From an uncultured Bacteroides sp. (GTDB taxonomy: Bacteria > Bacteroidota > Bacteroidia > Bacteroidales > Bacteroidaceae), in NCBI RefSeq assembly GCF_963676325.1, contig NZ_OY781099.1:1178001-1242000 (forward strand): a DNA stretch of 64,000 bases. The letters run 5' to 3'. This document shows, piece after piece, positions 1 through 10,300 of this stretch. Under the pieces are notes generated by a model. The model did not search any database. It saw only the letters and a list, made by a program, of their open reading frames with translations, and was not told the origin of the DNA. The position numbers were made by a program, and so were the translations under genes. The first letter of the stretch is position 1, and every line of letters starts with the position of its first letter.

Positions 1-847
1 AGTCTGTACCTGTTGAACCTGCAGGAGTATTCCAGATAGGAGTACTTCCGTCATTAGTGTAACGTGACTTGAATACTTTTTCATACTCAGCTGCACCGGC
101 CATTTTAGGATCGGCAATTGTTTGAAGACCAACAGAGGTGTTTACCTGAAACAATGTTTTGCCGGCTTTACCTTTTTTAGTACTTACAAGTATAACACCA
201 TTAGAACCACGGGTACCATAAATAGCTGCTGCTGAAGCATCCTTCAACACTTCTATACTTTCAATATCGTCCTGACTTAAGAAATTGATATTTGTGCCTA
301 CTGGCATACCGTCTACTACATAAAGAGGGTCAGATCCATTTGTTGTGGTAACACCACGGATAATAACACGTGGAACATCACCAGGACCACCACTGCTTGA
401 AATCTGCACACCATTAACCTTACCCTGAAGAGCATTCATTGCATTTCCACTCGATAAAGTCTTGATATCCTCACCTTTTACAGTTGAAATAGAACTGGTA
501 AGGTCACTCTTCTTTACAGCGCCATAACCTACCACTACAATTTCATCTAACACTGCAACATCCTCTGCAAGGCTAACATTGATAACCTTTTGTCCGTTTA
601 CATTTACGGCTTGCTTTTTATAGCCTATCACAGAAAAAATCACAGTAGCGTCATTCGGAACATTGGACAGAGAATAATTTCCACTAATATCAGTCATTGT
701 TCCGATAGTACTTCCTTTTATTGAAACTGTTGCTCCAATAATGGGTTCTTTATCATTAGCTGCAATTACTTTTCCAGTCAAAGTTATCTTCTGAGCATAA
801 ACACTCATTGATATGACTGATAGTATAATAAATAAATACTTTTTCAT
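1..847 (-). CDS. SusC-family TonB-dependent outer-membrane transporter, N-terminal part (cut by window edge)
   Basis: The reading frame starts at the ATG complementary to 845-847 and stays open to the edge, giving about 282 residues of a protein normally near 1000. It has a signal peptide ending in VYAQ, then a carboxypeptidase-regulatory-like beta-sandwich (about residues 22-95), then a TonB-box-like LDEIVVVGYG and the plug domain (PLYVVDGMPVG, LKDASAAAIYG, GVILVSTKKG). These are hallmark SusC/RagA segments. SusC proteins import oligosaccharides across the outer membrane with a SusD lid. The gene follows the SusE/F-like gene after 17 bp, so the two are probably co-transcribed. The barrel and any susD lie outside the window. 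Confidence 0.93.
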   Translation of the reverse strand, partial: MKKYLFIILSVISMSVYAQKITLTGKVIAANDKEPIIGATVSIKGSTIGTMTDISGNYSLSNVPNDATVIFSVIGYKKQAVNVNGQKVINVSLAEDVAVLDEIVVVGYGAVKKSDLTSSISTVKGEDIKTLSSGNAMNALQGKVNGVQISSSGGPGDVPRVIIRGVTTTNGSDPLYVVDGMPVGTNINFLSQDDIESIEVLKDASAAAIYGTRGSNGVILVSTKKGKAGKTLFQVNTSVGLQTIADPKMAGAAEYEKVFKSRYTNDGSTPIWNTPAGSTGTD

Positions 848-864
848 TTTAATTGTGTTTTCAA

Positions 865-2301
865 TTAGTTAATAGGATAAAATCTTGCACGCTTCAAATG
901 AGCATCAAACTTAAACATATATTTACCTGTTGTTTTGATTGTAACGTTTGCATTATCTCCACCTTTCCATACACACTTTTCGATATCTGTTTTGCTATCG
1001 AATCTCCAGAAGCAGTAATCCCACCAGCCCCAATCGTGTTTGTTGTGGATAATGAACTCCATTTTAGTTCCGGCAGTTAAGCTCATTGTTGTAGAGAATA
1101 AATATGGATTATCCTTATCCTGAGTTAAAGGAGTAATATTTGATGGACTCCATGAATCATTGCCTGGTAAACCTTTTCCTACTAATCCAATTTGGAATGG
1201 AATAACATACTGTGGCTGAGCAGGGTCCAGAAGGTAATCGGAACCAATAGCCTGAGGAAGCGGATTTTCAGGTACATAAGTTTTATAACTGTATTTTCCT
1301 GTTTTTACATTAAAGGTAATCTCGTAATATTCTTTTCCTGTAGGCAGTACAATTGGTTGCGATACGTCAGGATCATCAGTTAGCAGACTAGTGTTATCAG
1401 GATCAATACCAAAGCAAATAGGAGAGAAGTCTGTTTTTTGAGGTATGAAACGAATCTTGGTACCGGCAGCTTCTGAATAGTAACGAGCTGTATAAGTGTA
1501 TGCTCCAGTGTGATCTATTATAGAAGGAACCCCAAATACATCACTATTTAATAAAGCCGCATCTGATACGTCTGTGAGGTACATCTTATCAAAATCGGGC
1601 ATTTCAGAAACATTGATAGTACAGTTCTGAGTAGTTGTGAGTTTGAACTTGTCAACAGCAGAAATTGTCATTGCGTAAGTTCCAACACTTGATGGCATTG
1701 TTACCACATCACTATAGTTGTAAGTCTTACCTGTTACAGCTATTGTTTTAGTATAATTCAATGATGGGATTGAAACACTAATGTGATCCAAAGCTTTATC
1801 ATCCTGTACACTGAAACGAAGATTCAGTTTTGTTTGATCCTTAATCAACACTGTAATGTTTGCATCAGGCACTGTAATAAAGACAGGATTTGTAAAGTCA
1901 CCATCCATTGTAAGCAGGATTGTTGATTCGATAGTACGACCTCCCAAATCGGTAACTGTTACTCTGATAGCAAAGTTGTCGCCAGTTAAAGTAGCAGGTG
2001 TTTTAAATGAATAGTCTAAATCATACGAGGTAAGTGTTTTTTCATAAATATCAGATAAATTAATTGTTTTATCTAAATTTAATTGTTCGTTTTCAAGACG
2101 AATGCTGCGAATACCATCATTGTCAGTGATAGTTCCAGAGATTTTAAATGCTCTGCCCACTTCGCTTTGAATGTGGTCTGTCACTAAATCAATAGTGGGA
2201 GCTTTCCCATCTACATCTTTAAAATCGTCACTACTGCAGCCCAACATAAAGCAGGACAGCAAGAAAGATGACATTAAGCCAGTTAGCTGTTTTTTGTTCA
2301 T
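865..2301 (-). CDS. SusE/SusF-like surface glycan-binding lipoprotein
   Basis: This 478-residue protein has a lipoprotein signal (lipobox LGC, Cys about 22, followed by SSDD, an acidic stretch typical of surface export in Bacteroides). Two or three immunoglobulin-like beta-sandwich repeats follow (about residues 35-230, with phrases such as ITDNDGIRSIRL and FSVQDDKALDHISV). The C-terminal part (about 240-478) contains repeated aromatic-rich segments ending WWDYCFWRF and KFDAHLKRARFYPIN, resembling SusE/SusF carbohydrate-binding modules. It is the first gene of a minus-strand operon reading into susC, an unusual order since such proteins normally follow susD. Divergent from the hybrid regulator, it is probably controlled by it. 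The family role is to hold glycans at the cell surface; the ligand is unknown. Confidence 0.75.
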   Translation of the reverse strand: MNKKQLTGLMSSFLLSCFMLGCSSDDFKDVDGKAPTIDLVTDHIQSEVGRAFKISGTITDNDGIRSIRLENEQLNLDKTINLSDIYEKTLTSYDLDYSFKTPATLTGDNFAIRVTVTDLGGRTIESTILLTMDGDFTNPVFITVPDANITVLIKDQTKLNLRFSVQDDKALDHISVSIPSLNYTKTIAVTGKTYNYSDVVTMPSSVGTYAMTISAVDKFKLTTTQNCTINVSEMPDFDKMYLTDVSDAALLNSDVFGVPSIIDHTGAYTYTARYYSEAAGTKIRFIPQKTDFSPICFGIDPDNTSLLTDDPDVSQPIVLPTGKEYYEITFNVKTGKYSYKTYVPENPLPQAIGSDYLLDPAQPQYVIPFQIGLVGKGLPGNDSWSPSNITPLTQDKDNPYLFSTTMSLTAGTKMEFIIHNKHDWGWWDYCFWRFDSKTDIEKCVWKGGDNANVTIKTTGKYMFKFDAHLKRARFYPIN

Positions 2302-2344
2302 AATACGTTAATTTAAGATTTTATCTTATTATTAGTTACAGGGG

Positions 2345-2458
2345 CAAATATAAATTAGACTGGTAAATTGTTATATAAAAAATCGTGCATTGATAGATAG
2401 TAAATCGTGCAATGCATGATTTACTATTCTAAATTGAAGGATTTTATTGCTATATTTG
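2345..2458. promoter_or_regulatory. Divergent promoter region with three operator-like repeats
   Basis: The 178-bp gap between the divergent lipoprotein and regulator genes carries a -7-like TATATTTG on the minus strand (complement of 2345-2352) and another on the plus strand (2451-2458). Between them the decamer AAATCGTGCA occurs at 2380-2389 and again at 2402-2411, 22 bp apart. An inverted near-copy TGCATGATTT lies at 2413-2422, so 2400-2425 is an imperfect palindrome. Two direct sites two helical turns apart upstream of a weak promoter fit an AraC-type activator, here the regulator encoded next door. Binding is inferred. Confidence 0.6.
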
Positions 2459-2479
2459 TGATGACTAAGAATTTATGAT

Positions 2480-5400
2480 ATGAAAGACAAACTGAAACGA
2501 GTGTTATTTATAATTTTGGTAAGCTTGCCAACTCTATTATCGGCTCAGCCTTACACATTTAAACGCCTGGGAGTTGAATTTGGTTTATCAAATAATAATG
2601 TACTAAGTATTACTCAGGATAAATTAGGCTTTCTTTGGTTTGCGACAGAAGAGGGCTTAAATAAGTTTAATGGTGCCCGTTTTATTAATTACTATAAATA
2701 CTCTACACAATCTCCAAGCATCAGCGGCAATGAACTAAATTGTGTTTATGCCGATAAGGTGGATAGCATTATTTGGATAGCCACTCAGCGTTCGGGTTTG
2801 AATGCTTATAACTACAACAATAATACATTTACCGTCTATAAAAAAGACCCGTCAAACAAAAATAGTCTTATCACAAATGATGTTACCTCCGTAACTAATG
2901 CTTCGGACGGTAATTTATGGATCAGCACTTACTATGGGGGAGTGGATTATTTCGATAAGAAAACAGGGAAGTTTACTCATTATAACAAGTCCACCCTTCT
3001 GGGATTAAAGAATGAGAGTGTATGGACTGTAATGGAAGATAATGAGCGGAATCTATTTATCGGTCACGTAAACGAGGGGCTTAGTATTCTGTCTTTAAAA
3101 GATAACAAAGTAAGAAATTTTAAGAATAATCCTCAGGACCCGACAAGTATTCCCGGAAATGATGTAAAGTGTATCTTTAACGACAAGAATAATAACATTT
3201 GGGTTGGAACCAATAATGGGTTAGCCTTGTTCAATGCAGAAAAGAATAACTTTACAGTGTTCAGGAATAACAATTTCAGTTTGTTTGGTCCAAAACTTAT
3301 TTCCATCTTTTCCATTCAGCAAATAAACAATAACCAACTGTGGATAGCCACCGAGTTTGAAGGGATATTTATTCTGGACATCCGCCAACTTTCTATCATG
3401 TCTCCCGATAAGGTTCAGTTTCAGCACATCTCTTCAGGTGATAATGAGAATCAGCTTTCTGCTTCAACTGTTCGCAGCATCTTTCAGGATTCTTTTCACA
3501 ATATCTGGATAGGAACTTATGGTGGAGGAATCAACTTTATAAGTAATAATCCTCCCAGATTCAACGTTTTGAATTACAATCCGATACTTGGAGAAAAGAG
3601 TAAATTGAGTTATAAAGTAGCTTGGGGTATGTGTACCGACAAGCAAGGTAAACTTTGGATTGGGACCGACGGTGGAGGTATAAATGTTTATGAAAGAGGA
3701 AAACGTATTGCCATTTATAACAAAGAGAACGGGGCGTTGAGTAATAATTCGGTGTTGTCTCTTTTTAACGACTCTCAGAACAACATTTGGATTGGAACTT
3801 TTTTTGGAGGTGTTAACTGCTATAACACAAAAAGTAAGCAGTTTAAACAGGTTGTTTTAGGTGGAAAAACTAAGCAGGATATTCGTTGCTTCTTTGAAGA
3901 CTTAAACCATAATCTTTGGGTTGGAAGTGATGATGGTATTTACCGCATCAATCTGAATGATCAGAATAAAATCACTAATTTCAATACAAAAAACAGTGGA
4001 CTTAAAGGAGATTTGGTAAGAAGTATTTTTCAGGATTCTAAGGGCAGAATGTGGATTGGAACTTTTGGTAACGGACTTGGGATATATACTCCGCAGATGA
4101 AGCTCCTCAAGAATATGGATGATCACGCCGGCTTTTGCTCAAATACAATAAACCACATATTCAAAGATTCACGGAATAGAATCTGGGTAGCAACAGGCGA
4201 TGGCTTGGTGCTATTCCCTTCTGTGAGCAGTTACAATTACAGAACATTTAAAAGGAGTGACGGCCTGGCCAATAGTCATATCAGAGCCATTACTGAAGAT
4301 AACAAAAAGAATATATGGATAAGTACCAATAAGGGACTTTGTAAATATTCAGAAGCGAAGAATAAATTTGAGAATTATGATATTTCAGATGGCATTCCAG
4401 CTGGAAATTTCATGAGCGGATCTATTACAAAGGATAAAGATGGCTTTATCTATTTTGGTTCCTTAGGCGGTGTATGTTATTTTAATCCGGAGCACTTTGT
4501 TGACAGTAAACAATATCCTAACCCCATTATTTCCGAGCTAAAGATATACAATAAACTGTCGACCCTGGAAAATGACCAAAAGATTATTCCATTAGGAGGG
4601 AACAAGGAAATAGATCTAAACTATAAAGAAAACAGTTTTAGCATTACCTTCAATGAGCTGGATTACTCTTTGGACAAACAGGTGGAGTATTCCTATATGC
4701 TAAAAGGATTGAATGATTCATGGTATACATTAGATGAAGGGAATAATAGTGCTACATTTCTGGACATAGCTCCCGGAGATTATGAGTTTCTGATTAAGGC
4801 GCGCCTTCACAATCAGGAATGGCGTGAACAGGCCACTTCAATATTCATTCATATTGCTCCTCCTTTCTGGTTAACCTGGTGGGCCAGAATTCTTTACGTG
4901 ATTATTCTGATTGCGATCATTTATATTTCTCTGCATGTCTATAATAGGAGAATTAATTGGAGAAATACTTATCAGATGGAAAGGAAAAAGCATGAACAGG
5001 AGCAGGAACTGAACAACGAGCGCTTACGGTTCTATACCAATATCACCCATGAATTGCGTACTCCTTTGACCCTTATTATTGGTCCGCTGGAAGATATGAT
5101 GAAAGAAAAGTCTCTGCAGGTTAAGCAGGCTCATAAAATTTCTGTGATACATCAAAGCGCTATCCGTCTGCTGAATCTGATCAACCAAATATTAGAATTC
5201 AGAAAGACAGAAACGCAGAACCGCAATCTGTGTGTCCGTAAAGATAATATAGCAGAGCTTATTCAGGAAATAGGGTTAAAATACAAAGAACTGAATCGTA
5301 AACCGAATGTAGATTTTAATATCGTTGTAGAAAAAGAAGATATGTCATTGGTATTCGATAAAGAGGTGGTTACTATTATTCTCGACAACTTTATCTCAAA

Positions 5401-6550
5401 TGCCATAAAATATACAGAAAAAGGTGCTATCACTATATCCTTATATTCTACATTGAAAGATCAGATAGAGTATACTGAAATAAAGGTTAGCGATACCGGA
5501 TACGGAATTGAACCAAACGCTTTGCCCCGGATTTTTGAAAGATATTATCAGGCCAATAGTAAATATCAGGCATCGGGAACAGGTATAGGACTTGCTTTAG
5601 TAAAGAACCTGGCTGAATTACACGAAGGTGAAATATGGGTAGAGAGTTCTGTAGGGAAGGGGAGTGACTTCTTCCTGAGATTGCTGACTCACAATACATA
5701 TCCAAACGCATTGCATGCTGATGTTCAAGAGACCGATGAACCAAAATCTATTGAAACCACTGAAGTTGAATCTGGTTCAGAAAAGCAAATCCTTTTGGTA
5801 GTAGAAGATAATCCGGATATTCGTGAATACATATGCGAAACGTTCTCTGAAGCATTCGAAGTGATTAGTGCCGAAGACGGAAAGAAAGGTCTGGAGCAAG
5901 CTGTCACAATTATTCCGGATATTATCATCAGCGATATTATGATGCCTGAAATGGATGGCGTGGAATTATGCAAGAGATTAAAACAGGATGTACGTACCAG
6001 TCATATTCCCATTATACTGCTAACAGCAAAAGATTCAATGCAGGACAAAGAAGATGGTTATACCGTTGGTGCGGACTCATACATTACTAAGCCTTTTAAT
6101 GCTAGCTTGTTGAAAAGCAGGGTTAGCAACTTACTTGAATTAAGAAAGAAACTAGCTGCATTATTCTCTTCAGGTACAAATATTGTTTCCAAACAAGAGG
6201 TGGCCAATAACTCATTAAACAAACTGGACAATGAGTTTATCAAGATAGTCACTCAGTATATCGAAGCAGATCTTAGCTCAGACAAAATAGATGTTACCTA
6301 TCTTTCAGATAAAATGTGTATGAGTAGTTCTACGCTTTATCGGAAAATGAAAGCACTGACAAATCTATCCACCAACGAGTATATCCGAAAAGTAAAAATG
6401 CAGAATGCAGAGCGACTGCTTTTGGAAGGTAAATACAAAATCTCCGAAGTTGCGTATAAAGTAGGATTCAATAATGTGGTTTACTTTAGGCAATGCTTTA
6501 AAGATGAATACGGTATAGCTCCATCTGAATATGTAAAACGTCAGGGATAG
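2480..6550 (+). CDS. Hybrid two-component system regulator (HTCS) of PUL A
   Basis: This 1356-residue inner-membrane protein joins sensor, kinase and transcription factor. After a signal peptide ending LSAQ it has two periplasmic beta-propellers of Reg_prop repeats (repeated LWIGT/IWIGT phrases, about residues 30-690), a Y_Y_Y beta-sandwich (about 700-795) and one membrane helix (about 803-825). The HisKA domain contains ITHELRTPL with phospho-acceptor His857; the ATPase has N-box FISNAIKY and G-box GTGIGLAL. A receiver follows (VVEDNPDIREY, acceptor Asp1152), then a C-terminal AraC DNA-binding domain (about 1255-1356). Such proteins bind an oligosaccharide in the periplasm and activate their PUL. 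It is divergent from the lipoprotein-susC operon, its likely target. Confidence 0.95.
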   Translation: MKDKLKRVLFIILVSLPTLLSAQPYTFKRLGVEFGLSNNNVLSITQDKLGFLWFATEEGLNKFNGARFINYYKYSTQSPSISGNELNCVYADKVDSIIWIATQRSGLNAYNYNNNTFTVYKKDPSNKNSLITNDVTSVTNASDGNLWISTYYGGVDYFDKKTGKFTHYNKSTLLGLKNESVWTVMEDNERNLFIGHVNEGLSILSLKDNKVRNFKNNPQDPTSIPGNDVKCIFNDKNNNIWVGTNNGLALFNAEKNNFTVFRNNNFSLFGPKLISIFSIQQINNNQLWIATEFEGIFILDIRQLSIMSPDKVQFQHISSGDNENQLSASTVRSIFQDSFHNIWIGTYGGGINFISNNPPRFNVLNYNPILGEKSKLSYKVAWGMCTDKQGKLWIGTDGGGINVYERGKRIAIYNKENGALSNNSVLSLFNDSQNNIWIGTFFGGVNCYNTKSKQFKQVVLGGKTKQDIRCFFEDLNHNLWVGSDDGIYRINLNDQNKITNFNTKNSGLKGDLVRSIFQDSKGRMWIGTFGNGLGIYTPQMKLLKNMDDHAGFCSNTINHIFKDSRNRIWVATGDGLVLFPSVSSYNYRTFKRSDGLANSHIRAITEDNKKNIWISTNKGLCKYSEAKNKFENYDISDGIPAGNFMSGSITKDKDGFIYFGSLGGVCYFNPEHFVDSKQYPNPIISELKIYNKLSTLENDQKIIPLGGNKEIDLNYKENSFSITFNELDYSLDKQVEYSYMLKGLNDSWYTLDEGNNSATFLDIAPGDYEFLIKARLHNQEWREQATSIFIHIAPPFWLTWWARILYVIILIAIIYISLHVYNRRINWRNTYQMERKKHEQEQELNNERLRFYTNITHELRTPLTLIIGPLEDMMKEKSLQVKQAHKISVIHQSAIRLLNLINQILEFRKTETQNRNLCVRKDNIAELIQEIGLKYKELNRKPNVDFNIVVEKEDMSLVFDKEVVTIILDNFISNAIKYTEKGAITISLYSTLKDQIEYTEIKVSDTGYGIEPNALPRIFERYYQANSKYQASGTGIGLALVKNLAELHEGEIWVESSVGKGSDFFLRLLTHNTYPNALHADVQETDEPKSIETTEVESGSEKQILLVVEDNPDIREYICETFSEAFEVISAEDGKKGLEQAVTIIPDIIISDIMMPEMDGVELCKRLKQDVRTSHIPIILLTAKDSMQDKEDGYTVGADSYITKPFNASLLKSRVSNLLELRKKLAALFSSGTNIVSKQEVANNSLNKLDNEFIKIVTQYIEADLSSDKIDVTYLSDKMCMSSSTLYRKMKALTNLSTNEYIRKVKMQNAERLLLEGKYKISEVAYKVGFNNVVYFRQCFKDEYGIAPSEYVKRQG

Positions 6551-6739
6551 AAATACGATGTGTACCACTTTATCTTAGTATAACTTCGTATTGTGGTATT
6601 TTTCGGTATGTCCTCTTGTGCCTAAACTTTCTTATTTTCTCTTTCAAAATGTAACTAATAGTTAAAGACTTCGTAATTTCTGCTTCACAGCTTTGAAACA
6701 TAACTATCGTTCCTTTGCGCAAACAAAAAGAATAATGTT

Positions 6740-7306
6740 ATGGCAAAAGTAATTTTATTATCAGTGCTTGGTGCTTTAATGAGTGTTTTGGCTGCAAATG
6801 CACAAATAATTGGTCCATTGGCTATGAACGAAGGTGGCAAGCACTCTAAGGTGGAATCTTCAGAAGAGGCTGCTTCATCAAAACCTGCTACTCCTACATG
6901 GGAATTTCTTTCCGGAATCACTTCTCAATTCTCTGCTGAGGAGATTAACAACAATAATTATGCTTTAGGTGGTAAGATGGGTTGCATGATGCAGCTGGTG
7001 AAATCACTCTATGTTACTAAGGAAGAAGTGGTACCAGGTGATCCTCAAACCAGAACGGTTATTAGAAAACCGGAAATATTTAATGCAGTGAATAATGTTG
7101 AGAAGTTCCTGAAAAAGCAAGTAAAGGAAAAACAGATGACGCTGGAAGATGCACAGCGAAATCTGAATCAGGTAATAGAGGTGGCGCTGGCTGCTATTGA
7201 CACGGAAGAAACAAACTCTTTTGAAGAGGCTCTTCATAAAAACAGAAAACAGGCTGACTATCAATTAGAGGTTTTTAAAAAGGTTAAGGTAAAAAGTATT
7301 TATTAA
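6740..7306 (+). CDS. Secreted protein of unknown function heading the PUL B operon
   Basis: I do not recognise a family. The 188-residue product has an N-terminal signal peptide (MAKVILLSVLGALMSVLAANAQ), then a low-complexity Ser/Glu/Lys stretch (about 32-50), a segment WEFLSGITSQFSAEEINNNNY, and a lysine- and glutamate-rich, probably helical C-terminal half (about 105-188). No lipobox, membrane helix or known enzyme motif is visible. It lies 11 bp before susC in the same direction, so it is almost certainly co-transcribed with the transporter and acts in the periplasm or beyond. An adaptor, binding protein or regulator of the SusCD pair is possible but unsupported by any motif. Confidence 0.7.
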   Translation: MAKVILLSVLGALMSVLAANAQIIGPLAMNEGGKHSKVESSEEAASSKPATPTWEFLSGITSQFSAEEINNNNYALGGKMGCMMQLVKSLYVTKEEVVPGDPQTRTVIRKPEIFNAVNNVEKFLKKQVKEKQMTLEDAQRNLNQVIEVALAAIDTEETNSFEEALHKNRKQADYQLEVFKKVKVKSIY

Positions 7307-7317
7307 ACTAACTAGTA

Positions 7318-10300
7318 ATGAAGATTAAAATTCTACTTTCATTTTGCTTATTGTTTTTAACTGGCACATTGGTTTATAGCCAGATTTTAGTAAAAGGTGT
7401 TGTTAGGGATAAGTCGGGAGAGGCGATTCCCGGAGTTTCGGTTAAGGTAATGAATAAGGCTGCCAAAGGAACTGTGACCGGCATGGATGGACAATATTCC
7501 ATTGATGTGTCTCCTAAGGGAACGCTTGAGTTTTCATTTATTGGTTTTTCTTCGCAAAAGGTGGCTGTAAATGGCAAAACAATTATTGATGTAACAATGA
7601 ATGATCAATCCACAGAACTCGACGAGGTTGTGGTTACAGCTGTGGGTATCAAACAACAGAAGAAGAAACTGGGCTATACTACTCAGCAGATTAGTGCGAA
7701 GACTATTGAGGAATCAAGCTCTATAAATCTGGGCAACGCACTTACAGGACAGGTTGCCGGACTTACGGTGACCAATCCTACCGGACTTTTTCAGGCTCCG
7801 GCATTTACGTTAAGGGGAAAAACGCCGCTGATTGTGGTGGACGGTATTCCTATTGAATCGGATTTGTTCGATGTTCCTAATGAAGATGTGGAAAATATCA
7901 ATGTACTGAAAGGTACTTCTGCCTCTGCTTTATATGGCTCAAGAGGTAAGAACGGAGCTATTCTTATCACAACAAAGAAAGCAAAGAAAGAGGGGCTGGA
8001 GGTAACGGCTAATCTTTCTTCCATGATTTCTGCGGGATTTACAGTGTTTCCTGAAACACAACATCAGTATGGTAGTGGATCGGAAGGCAAATATGAGTTT
8101 TGGGACGGAGCCGATGGTGGTATCTCTGACGGTGATATGACCTGGGGACCAAAGTTTACTCCCGGATTACTTGTTAAACAGTGGAACAGTCCTATTCGTA
8201 ACAAACAAACAGGAGAAACTATTCCCTGGTGGGGAAATGTGGCCGGATCAATTTACGATAACCGTGCACTTTATGAACGTGTACCTATCGCTTTTGAACC
8301 TCACAATAATCTGAAAGAGTTTTTGCGCACAGGTATTGTAACGAAAGAAAATTTCTCGTTGGCTTACAAAGGAAAACGCTCAAATACTTATTTTTCAGGA
8401 AACTATGCCAATCAACGTGGACAGGTTCCTAATACAAGCGTACAGACTGGCGGGCTGACTTTTAATAATGAATATAACGTTACTGATAATGTGAAATTCA
8501 ATGTGAATCTTTCATATAACAAGGTCTATTCACCCAATTATCCACGTTATGGTTATGGTCCTAAGAACCATATCTATACGATTGTACTATGGATGAGTGA
8601 TGATGTGGATATCCGCGAATTGAAAAAACATCTTTACCGCCCTGATCAGGATGGATATGTGCAAGCCAATTACAACTATGCATGGTATAACAATCCTTAT
8701 TTCATGACGGAAGAACTGACTCAACAGCATAATCGCGACGTGCTTGATGGTCAGGCTAAATTAACATGGGATGTTCTTCCTAACTTTACTATTCAGGGAC
8801 GTACCTCGGCTCGTTCGCAAACTCTCTTTGAAGATATGTGCAGTCCAAAGTCATACATGAATTATGGCGACTCACGTGATGGAAATTATAAGGATTGGAA
8901 CACTCGTCAGCTGAATGTGGATGCCGATGTATTGGCTACTTACTCTTATTCATTCTCAAAGAATCTGGCATTGACTGTTAATGGAGGTGCTTCTTCTTTC
9001 TATCGCAGATACCAGCAGGAGTATCAATCAACCGATGGTCTTATTGTTCCCCGTGTTTATAACCTGAGCAATAGCCAGGGTCCGGTTTCTGCTACAAACA
9101 ATCTTCAGGAAAAAGCAATCAACAGTCTTTATGGAACAGTGAATCTGGACATTTACAACGCTGCTTTCCTTACTGTAACCGGACGTAATGACTGGTCGTC
9201 AACTCTTCCAAAAGGAAATAACTCTTATTTCTATCCATCTGTGGCTTTAAGTACACTGATATCAGAATATGTGAAGTTGCCAAAGGCTATTGATTATTTA
9301 AAAGCACACGGCTCATGGGCAGTTGTATCAAGTGATCTTGATCCTTATAGCATTACCTCTTCTTATAATAAGAGTACAATGTATGGTTCAACTCCTTCAG
9401 TTACTTATCCTTCAGCATTGGTCAACAGCAATATTAAACCACAGAAAACAACTTCTTATGAATTGGGATTGTCTTCATCATTCCTGAAAAACCGTTTGAA
9501 TGTGGAACTGACCTACTATCATGTAATTGATGAAAACCAGATTATTGACTTGCCAATCTCTGAAGCTTCCGGATTTACTACCAGAAAAGTAAATGGAAAC
9601 GTAAGCACAACCAACGGGCTTGAGCTTGTGCTAGGCGCAGAGCCGATAAAAGGTAAAAACTTTAGCTGGAGCTTTACTACTAACTGGACTACTGATGCAA
9701 GCAAACTTACCAAAGTATATAATGACATGGCTAAGTATGGTAACCTGAAGAAGGGTGACCGCACGGATGCTCTTTATGTGACTCAATGGCAAAAGAGCGC
9801 TTCGGGCGAAGTGATTCTTGATGCAACAACAGGTATGCCAACTAAAGATAGTTATCTGACCAATGTTGGTCATGCTAATCCTGATGTACGTTACGGCTTC
9901 CAGAATGTATTCAAGATAAAGAAGTTCCGTGTGAATGTTGACTTTGATGGTGCTATTGGCGGTATGATGGTTTCTACAACAAATCAGAAAATGTGGTGGG
10001 GCGGTCGCCATCCTAAATCAGTAACCTGGAGAGATGCTGAATATGCAGCAGGTAAACCGGTTTATGTTCCTGATGGGGTTGTTGTTACAGGTGGTTCTTT
10101 GGTAAGAGACGTAAATGGGAATGTTACTTCGGATACACGTACTTATCAGAAAAATATGACAGCCGTGAGTTGGCAGACATGGTGCCAGAACTATCCTTAC
10201 AGAGCAGTGATTACAGAAAAAGAGAGTAAGGAGTTTGCCAATGCCTTTGACAGAAGTTATCTGAAATTGAGACGTCTGGCTGTTTCTTATGACCTCACTA

